Shown here: positions 1 through 4,277 of the stretch, piece after piece
How positions within the stretch are numbered: position 1 is the first letter of the stretch
How the letters are laid out: each line of letters opens with the position of its first letter
Origin: an uncultured Geobacteraceae bacterium
GTDB taxonomy: Bacteria; Desulfobacterota; Desulfuromonadia; Desulfuromonadales; Geopsychrobacteraceae
Reading direction: 5' to 3'
NCBI GenBank assembly: GCA_937958075.1
Contig: CALFFB010000243.1
Span: forward strand, 1-6,658
DNA: 6,658 bases
Made by a program: the position numbers and the translations under genes
The notes under the pieces: model-generated
The model's database searches: none
What the model was told of the DNA's origin: nothing
Seen by the model: only the letters and a program-made list of their open reading frames with translations

Positions 1-513
1 ATCAGCCTGGACTACCCGGAACCGGACAAACACGACGCGGCACGCGGCACGGGAAGTTTTGACAAGGCCCTCACCAATCTGGCTCACCTCCATCGGGCCG
101 GCTTTGGTGTATCCATTGCCCGACGCATGACGACCGGTGAAGACAGCGCCGCTGTAGATGAACGCTACCTCCCCTTATTGCGCGCCGTCGGTATCCATGA
201 AAAAACCGCCATCATCAAGTTTCCTGAATTTCACCTGCCCGGTTCTCTGCCCGAGGTTCCCGAAATCACCGAAACCTGCATGACCCGCTATCTCAGCGCT
301 GAGCAACGCGAAAACTTCATGTGCAATTTCAGCAAGATGATCGTCCGTAAGAACGGTCGCTGCGGGGTTTACGCCTGCACCCTGGTGGATGATGTTGCCG
401 GGTACGATCTGGGCTCGACCCTGAAAGCCGCCATGGAAAAACGCGTCATGCTCAGTCATCACCGCTGCTATTCCTGTTTCGCCTGTGGTGCCAGCTGCTC
501 CGAAGGTGCCTGA
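1..513 (+). CDS. Radical SAM protein with SPASM-like Cys-rich C-terminus (5'-truncated by window)
   Basis: The reading frame is open from base 1 to the TGA at 511-513 and gives the last 170 residues; the start and the radical-SAM CxxxCxxC motif lie left of the window. The opening stretch (ISLDYPEPDKHDAARGTGSF, then a helix ending HRAGFGVSIA) is typical of the second half of a radical SAM barrel in SPASM-type enzymes. The tail is cysteine-rich: visible residues C93, C108, C121, C126, then C156-x2-C159-x2-C162-x3-C166, with a Gly just before C121. This arrangement resembles SPASM/twitch auxiliary Fe-S cluster binding. Substrate is unknown. It is not recognisably ArsS, whose tail as I recall it is different. 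A VTT/flavin-reductase gene follows 37 bases later on the same strand, probably in the same operon, and an rSAM-associated glycosyltransferase fusion lies beyond it. Radical SAM membership is fairly sure; function is not assigned. Confidence 0.78.
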   Translation: MSLDYPEPDKHDAARGTGSFDKALTNLAHLHRAGFGVSIARRMTTGEDSAAVDERYLPLLRAVGIHEKTAIIKFPEFHLPGSLPEVPEITETCMTRYLSAEQRENFMCNFSKMIVRKNGRCGVYACTLVDDVAGYDLGSTLKAAMEKRVMLSHHRCYSCFACGASCSEGA

Positions 514-516
514 AAC

Positions 517-530
517 GCCGCAACAGCGGC
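517..530 (+). other. Small intercistronic GC hairpin
   Basis: GCCGC (517-521), loop AACA, GCGGC (526-530): a perfect 5-bp stem with a tetraloop, between the radical SAM stop codon and the ribosome binding site of the next gene. It is followed by an A-rich run rather than T residues, so it is not a rho-independent terminator. It could affect translation or RNA stability, or be chance in GC-rich DNA. Confidence 0.3.
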
Positions 531-540
531 AACAAAACAG

Positions 541-553
541 CGGAGGTTTTATG
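541..553 (+). promoter_or_regulatory. Ribosome binding site fixing the start of the VTT/reductase fusion
   Basis: CGGAGG at 541-546 lies four bases before the ATG at 551. The frame is open further upstream to a GTG at 485, but that codon has no Shine-Dalgarno and would overlap the radical SAM gene. The ATG at 551 also places a Lys-Lys followed by a hydrophobic segment at the N-terminus, as expected for a membrane protein. Confidence 0.8.
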
Positions 554-2692
554 GCCGGCTACCAGAAGAAAGTGTTGCTCCTGATCGTCCTGGCCACGGT
601 GGTCGCCGCCTTTTTTGCTTTCGATCTGCAGCGCTATCTGACCCTGGCCGAGCTCAAAAGTCGTCAGACGGAATTTCAGCAGTTCTATGCGGCCAATCGA
701 CTCCTGACTTTGGGCCTTTACTTTGCCATTTATATCCTGGTGACCGCCCTGTCCCTGCCGGGTGCTGCCGTCATGACCCTGGCCGGCGCTGCCCTGTTCG
801 GTTTCTGGCCGGCACTGGTTGTTGTCTCTTTTGCCAGCACCATCGGTGCGACCCTGGCCTTCCTGGCCAGCCGTTTCCTGCTTCATGACTGGGTTCAGAG
901 TCGTTTCGGCCAACGCCTTAAAGCCATCAACCGGGGCATCGAAAAAGAAGGGGCCCTCTACCTGTTCACCCTGCGCCTGGTCCCCATCTTCCCCTTCTTT
1001 ATCATCAACCTGGTCATGGGCCTGACCCCCATGCGCGCCCTCACCTTCTACTGGGTCAGCCAGGTGGGCATGCTCGCCGGCACGGCGGTTTATGTCAACG
1101 CCGGCACCCAACTGGGGCAGATTGAAAGAGTGAGCGGAATTCTCTCTCCGGGTTTGCTACTTTCTTTTGTCTTACTGGGAGTCTTTCCGCTACTGGCTCG
1201 CAAGGGGGTCGATTTTATGAAGAAGCGCACGTCACTCAAGGCGTTCCCGAAACCGAAAACCTTCGATTACAACCTTGTCGTACTCGGTGCCGGATCTGCT
1301 GGACTGGTCTCCAGCTACATCGCGGCGGCCGTAAAAGCCAAGGTCGCGCTGATCGAAAAACACAAGATGGGTGGCGACTGTCTGAATACCGGCTGTGTGC
1401 CGAGCAAGGCGCTGATCCGCTCGGCGAAGCTGCTCGCCTACGGACGGCGCGCCAGGGATTTCGGCTTCCGCAAAACCGAAACGGAATTTGTCTTCAGTGA
1501 GGTCATGGAGAGGGTTCAGCGGGTGGTGGGCAAAGTCGAACCCCACGATTCGGTGGAGCGCTATACCGCCCTGGGTGTTGACTGCATCGCCGGCGAGGCC
1601 CGCATCACCTCACCCTATACGGTCGAAGTGAACGGCCGCACCCTGACCACGCGCAGCATCATTGTCGCCACCGGCGCCTCCCCGGTGGTGCCACCGATCC
1701 CCGGCCTTGACCAGGTCGAGTACCTGACCTCCGATAACCTCTGGCAACTACGAGAACTGCCGCGACGACTGGTGGTGCTTGGCGGTGGACCGATCGGCTG
1801 TGAAATGACGCAAGCCTTTGCCCGTTTCGGCGCACAGGTAACCCAGATCGAGATGGCCCCACAGCTCATGGGGCGGGAAGATCCGGATGTCGCCGACTTT
1901 GTCCGCCAGCGTTTTACCGCCGAAAATATCAGGGTTTTAACAGGTCATACCGCCAAACAGGTGGTCGTTGCTGACGGTGAGCAGGTCCTCGTCTGTGACC
2001 ACGAGGGCCAGCTGGTGCGTATCCCCTTCGACCGGATTCTTGTTGCCGTCGGCAGACACCCCAGGGTCGAAGGCTTTGGTCTGGAGGAGCTGGGCGTACG
2101 TCTGAGCGAGGGTGGCACCATCGAGACCAACGGCTTCCTGCGTACCAGCATGCCCAATATCTTCTGCGCCGGAGATGTCGCCGGCCCGTACCAGTTTACC
2201 CACGCCGCCGGGCACCAGGCCTGGTACGCCAGTGTCAATGCTCTCTTCGGTGAATTCAAAAAGTTCCCGGTCGATTATCGCGTCATCCCCTGGGTCACTT
2301 TTACCGATCCCGAAATCGCCAGGGTCGGCCTGAATGAAACTGAGGCCAAGCAGCAAAACATCGCTCATGAAGTGACCGTCTTCGAACTGGCCGAGCTGGA
2401 TCGTGCCATTGCTGAAGGGGAAACCCACGGCTGGGTAAAAATTATCACCCCACCCGGCAAGGACAAGATTCTGGGGGTGACCATCGTCGGCGCCCACGCC
2501 GGTGATCTCCTCGCCGAATATATCCTGGCCATGAAACACGGCATCGGCCTGAACAAGATCCTCGGCACCGTCCATCCCTATCCGACACTGGCCGAAGCCA
2601 ACAAAATGGCGGCCGGAGAGTGGAAGAAGGCGCACCTGCCCCACAGGCTACTGACCTGGATGGAGAAGTTCCACGCCTGGCGGCGAAGCTGA
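551..2692 (+). CDS. TVP38/TMEM64 (VTT-domain) membrane protein fused to MerA/Lpd-like FAD-dependent disulfide oxidoreductase
   Basis: A 713-residue two-domain protein. Residues 1-220 are membrane-embedded: a first TM helix near 8-24, further hydrophobic segments near 51-106, 146-182 and 197-216, and the VTT/DedA-type motif LRLVPIFPF at 141-149 followed by N153 and G157. Residues 240-713 are a class I pyridine nucleotide-disulfide oxidoreductase: FAD site GAGSAG (246-251), redox-active pair C277-LNTG-C282 in GGDCLNTGCVPSK, NAD(P)H site GGGPIG (411-416), second FAD motif CAGDVA (539-544), and a C-terminal dimerisation domain with HPYPTLAE (675-682). Aligned with lipoamide dehydrogenase HPTLSE, the usual catalytic His appears to be Tyr677, a MerA-like trait. 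There is no N-terminal heavy-metal (GMTCxxC) domain and no C-terminal Cys pair, so true mercuric reductase is unlikely. Known as a recurrent fusion ('bifunctional TVP38/TMEM64 family protein/FAD-dependent oxidoreductase'). The reductase probably faces the cytoplasm; the electron acceptor is unknown. Confidence 0.92.
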   Translation: MAGYQKKVLLLIVLATVVAAFFAFDLQRYLTLAELKSRQTEFQQFYAANRLLTLGLYFAIYILVTALSLPGAAVMTLAGAALFGFWPALVVVSFASTIGATLAFLASRFLLHDWVQSRFGQRLKAINRGIEKEGALYLFTLRLVPIFPFFIINLVMGLTPMRALTFYWVSQVGMLAGTAVYVNAGTQLGQIERVSGILSPGLLLSFVLLGVFPLLARKGVDFMKKRTSLKAFPKPKTFDYNLVVLGAGSAGLVSSYIAAAVKAKVALIEKHKMGGDCLNTGCVPSKALIRSAKLLAYGRRARDFGFRKTETEFVFSEVMERVQRVVGKVEPHDSVERYTALGVDCIAGEARITSPYTVEVNGRTLTTRSIIVATGASPVVPPIPGLDQVEYLTSDNLWQLRELPRRLVVLGGGPIGCEMTQAFARFGAQVTQIEMAPQLMGREDPDVADFVRQRFTAENIRVLTGHTAKQVVVADGEQVLVCDHEGQLVRIPFDRILVAVGRHPRVEGFGLEELGVRLSEGGTIETNGFLRTSMPNIFCAGDVAGPYQFTHAAGHQAWYASVNALFGEFKKFPVDYRVIPWVTFTDPEIARVGLNETEAKQQNIAHEVTVFELAELDRAIAEGETHGWVKIITPPGKDKILGVTIVGAHAGDLLAEYILAMKHGIGLNKILGTVHPYPTLAEANKMAAGEWKKAHLPHRLLTWMEKFHAWRRS
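1202..1219 (+). promoter_or_regulatory. Possible internal translation start for a soluble reductase
   Basis: AAGGGGG at 1202-1208 lies eight bases before an in-frame ATG at 1217 (Met223). This is as good a Shine-Dalgarno as any in the window and sits exactly at the junction of the membrane and reductase domains. Initiation here would give a 491-residue protein beginning MKKRTSLKAF, with the FAD motif about 24 residues in, the length of a free-standing reductase. It may be a used start, a relic of a separate ancestral gene, or chance. Confidence 0.4.
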
Positions 2693-2711
2693 GCCGTTGA
2701 AACGATTCATG

Positions 2712-4025
2712 CTACCTGCGTGATGAGGTCGACCGTTTTTCAAACAGACAGCGCAACGGATTCCCCCCCTGACGATAAGCCCGGTGCAGACGATCGAGAT
2801 CGGCGCCGCACCAGGCGGAAAAAAGAATCAGCTGGTTGATCCCTGTTGTTCTGAAGGCGCCGTGCTTCTGCCAGCGTCTGCTGGAAACGGTCAGGGGCGT
2901 GCCGGTACAGGCCAGCCCTCCGCGCTGCCTGGCCTGCTTGACCAACAGCAGATCTTCCAGAATCGGCACTTCGGGGAAGCCCCCAATGGCTTCGAAATCC
3001 TGCCGACGCAGAAAGAACCCCTGGTCTCCGTAGGGCCTTTTGAACAGGCGCGACCGCACGTTCGTGCCCCACTCGACCCAGCGCCTGCCGGTGAAATCGG
3101 CATCCACGGCAAAGGGAAAGTAACCCAGAACAACCTCCGGCTGCCGTATCACCTGGCGAATCTGGCGATCCCAGGCGTCGGGCAACCGGGCATCGGCATG
3201 CAGAAACAGCAGAATATCGCCCCTGGCCTGCTGCGCCCCTGCATTCATCTGCGTTGCCCGCCCCGGCCGGCTGCAGATAATCCTGGCGCCGGCGGCAGAA
3301 GCCGCCTCCCGCGTGGCATCGCTGCTGCCGCCGTCAACCACTATGACTTCACGGCCAAACCCTGTCAGCGCCCGTCGGACAGCACCCTCGATCTGCACTT
3401 CTTCGTTGAGGGTGGGGATAATCACGGAGATCTTCGAGGGGATATCCTCCACTTCATCAACATCGGCAAGGACCGGAAGCAGCTGATAGTCATTGACCCT
3501 TTCCAGGGTCTGGGACAGCACGGAGGCTGTGCCCCAGTCGATATCATGAAACAGATCGGGGTTAAAGCGGTTCAGGCCCAGCAGGTAATAACCACCATCG
3601 ACCGCCGGACCCAGAACGCAGGATGTCGTATCCAGACGCCTGATGGCATCGGCAATGTTCGCGGTGCGGTTGTCGGGACAATCGCAGCCCAGTACCAGAA
3701 CCTTGTCCGCCTGTCGGGCAAATGCCTGAGAAAAGGCGGCTTTGAGTCGCTCTCCGAGATCACCTTCGCCCTGCTCAACATAGATGTGCTGCGGCCCGAG
3801 CCACTGCCGCATCTGCTCTACGCTGCCGCCGGTATAGCAGATCTGCACCGGACAGCCGGTGCCCAGTGCCTGCGCGAGGGTATACTCCGTCATCTGTTTC
3901 TGCAGATCAGCCGCCGCTGCGGCGCCAAGCTGCGGAATCAACCGCGTCTTGGCCTTGCCGGGCACCGGATAACGGGTAAAGATCATCAGAACAACCCGGG
4001 TCTTGCTGTTTTTATCCATCATCAT
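2712..4025 (-). CDS. Fused glycosyltransferase: TIGR04282-type domain + TIGR04283-type GT2 domain
   Basis: A 437-residue protein from the ATG at 4025 to a TAG at 2712-2714. Residues 11-196 match the TIGR04282 (DUF2064-like, GT-A) family: TRYPVPGKAKTRL (17-29, nucleotide-sugar loop), GCDCPD (113-118), GPAVDGGYYLLGL (139-151), WGT (164-166) and a closing DVDEVED (188-194). With no linker, residues 199-420 form a TIGR04283-type GT2 domain: ISVIIPTLNEE (199-209), VVDGGSSDAT (229-238), LHADARLP (275-282), GDQGFF (333-338), GGFPEVPILED (348-358; E357-D358 the likely catalytic acid region). Both families are named for association with radical SAM/selenodomain genes, and current databases tie them to arsenosugar biosynthesis. 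Donor and acceptor are unknown; the protein is probably cytosolic. Its 3' end converges on the reductase gene with 19 bases and no clear terminator between. It is transcribed away from the glycyl radical enzyme gene. Confidence 0.9.
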   Translation of the reverse strand: MMMDKNSKTRVVLMIFTRYPVPGKAKTRLIPQLGAAAAADLQKQMTEYTLAQALGTGCPVQICYTGGSVEQMRQWLGPQHIYVEQGEGDLGERLKAAFSQAFARQADKVLVLGCDCPDNRTANIADAIRRLDTTSCVLGPAVDGGYYLLGLNRFNPDLFHDIDWGTASVLSQTLERVNDYQLLPVLADVDEVEDIPSKISVIIPTLNEEVQIEGAVRRALTGFGREVIVVDGGSSDATREAASAAGARIICSRPGRATQMNAGAQQARGDILLFLHADARLPDAWDRQIRQVIRQPEVVLGYFPFAVDADFTGRRWVEWGTNVRSRLFKRPYGDQGFFLRRQDFEAIGGFPEVPILEDLLLVKQARQRGGLACTGTPLTVSSRRWQKHGAFRTTGINQLILFSAWCGADLDRLHRAYRQGGNPLRCLFEKRSTSSRR

Positions 4026-4040
4026 CAAACACTACCCCTT
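4017..4040 (-). promoter_or_regulatory. Ribosome binding site and ambiguous start cluster of the glycosyltransferase
   Basis: On the minus strand AAGGGG (4035-4040) precedes four consecutive possible starts: TTG at 4028 and ATG at 4025, 4022 and 4019. Spacing is 6 bases to the TTG and 9 to the first ATG. I chose the first ATG; the choices change the protein by at most three Met residues. Confidence 0.6.
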
Positions 4041-4080
4041 GACCATTGCCTCGATAGGAGCCACCTGCAGCCCGGAAACT

Positions 4081-4115
4081 TATTCTTTCATGAATCAATT
4101 ATTCATTAGTGAATA
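4081..4115. promoter_or_regulatory. Tandem dyads TATTC-N5-TGAAT, candidate activator binding site (UAS)
   Basis: Two copies of ATTC-N6-GAAT stand 19 bases apart: ATTC 4082-4085 with GAAT 4092-4095, and ATTC 4101-4104 with GAAT 4111-4114. The second extends to TATTC...GAATA (4100-4104, 4111-4115). The inner half-sites also form ATGAAT-N5-ATTCAT (4090-4106). This AT-rich block contrasts with the GC-rich surroundings and lies about 115-150 bases upstream of the predicted sigma-54 transcription start, the usual range for enhancer-binding proteins. The regulator is not in the window. It could alternatively be an operator for the divergent glycosyltransferase gene. Confidence 0.55.
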
Positions 4116-4137
4116 TTTTTCAGGCCACCATTTTTCA
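4115..4137. repeat. Direct repeat ATTTTTCA, 15-base period
   Basis: ATTTTTCA occurs at 4115-4122 and again at 4130-4137, separated by GGCCACC. It adjoins the tandem dyads, in the stretch between the putative enhancer and the sigma-54 promoter. It could be part of the regulatory region or simple T-run similarity. Confidence 0.35.
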
Positions 4138-4144
4138 CACCTCA

Positions 4145-4173
4145 TTGCAGTGCCATTCATAAACGACTATACT
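4145..4173 (+). promoter_or_regulatory. Weak sigma-70-like promoter candidate
   Basis: TTGCAG (4145-4150), 17-base spacer, TATACT (4168-4173). The -10 matches five of six consensus positions; the -35 matches only TTG. It would start transcription near 4180, upstream of the sigma-54 promoter. The match could be chance, and the sigma-54 site is far better supported. Confidence 0.25.
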
Positions 4174-4202
4174 TCAGCGGGTTACACGGCAAAAACACCC
4201 TT

Positions 4203-4218
4203 TGGCACCCTCCTTGCT
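4203..4218 (+). promoter_or_regulatory. Sigma-54 (RpoN) -24/-12 promoter of the hydroxyproline dehydratase gene
   Basis: TGGCAC (4203-4208), five bases, TTGCT (4214-4218), preceded by T at 4202. This matches the RpoN consensus YTGGCACGNNNNTTGCW at every fixed position except the G after CAC. The invariant GG (4204-4205) and GC (4216-4217) have the required 10-base separation. Transcription would start near 4229, giving a leader of about 50 bases before the ATG at 4278. Sigma-54 promoters need an ATP-dependent activator bound upstream, and the tandem dyads near 4081-4115 are the obvious candidate site. Confidence 0.78.
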
Positions 4219-4277
4219 CATAACCATCGTATTCCTTAAGGCGTGCCCTGACAACTCCACCTGCGACGAGAGACCAT

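Noticed and set aside
511..530. UGA of the radical SAM gene as a selenocysteine codon with the following hairpin as SECIS
   Set aside because: The apical loop is only about 8-11 bases after the TGA, too close for a bacterial SECIS. The protein ends naturally after its last Cys motif, and a well-placed ribosome binding site for the next gene follows at once.
485..550. GTG at 485 as the start of the VTT/reductase fusion
   Set aside because: It has no Shine-Dalgarno, overlaps the upstream gene and adds a polar non-membrane leader; the ATG at 551 has CGGAGG.
551..2692. Calling the fusion a mercuric reductase (merA)
   Set aside because: There is no HMA domain, no C-terminal vicinal cysteines and no mer genes nearby; only the reductase fold is shared.
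2729..2741. GGTCGACC palindrome followed by GTTTTT as a terminator for the reductase gene
   Set aside because: The palindrome has no loop and lies inside the end of the glycosyltransferase coding sequence; it cannot form a stable terminator stem.
4093..4105. IHF site (WATCAA-N4-TTR) between enhancer and promoter
   Set aside because: AATCAA is present but the TTR half reads TCA, so the match is incomplete and no better than chance in AT-rich DNA.
2784..4109. 441-codon open frame on the + strand
   Set aside because: It lies antisense to the glycosyltransferase fusion, whose motifs are unmistakable; the translation has no recognisable domain and is a GC-rich shadow.
4003..4239. 78-codon open frame on the + strand across the intergenic region
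   Set aside because: It overlaps the start of the divergent gene and runs through the sigma-54 promoter; there is no convincing ribosome binding site and no recognisable protein.
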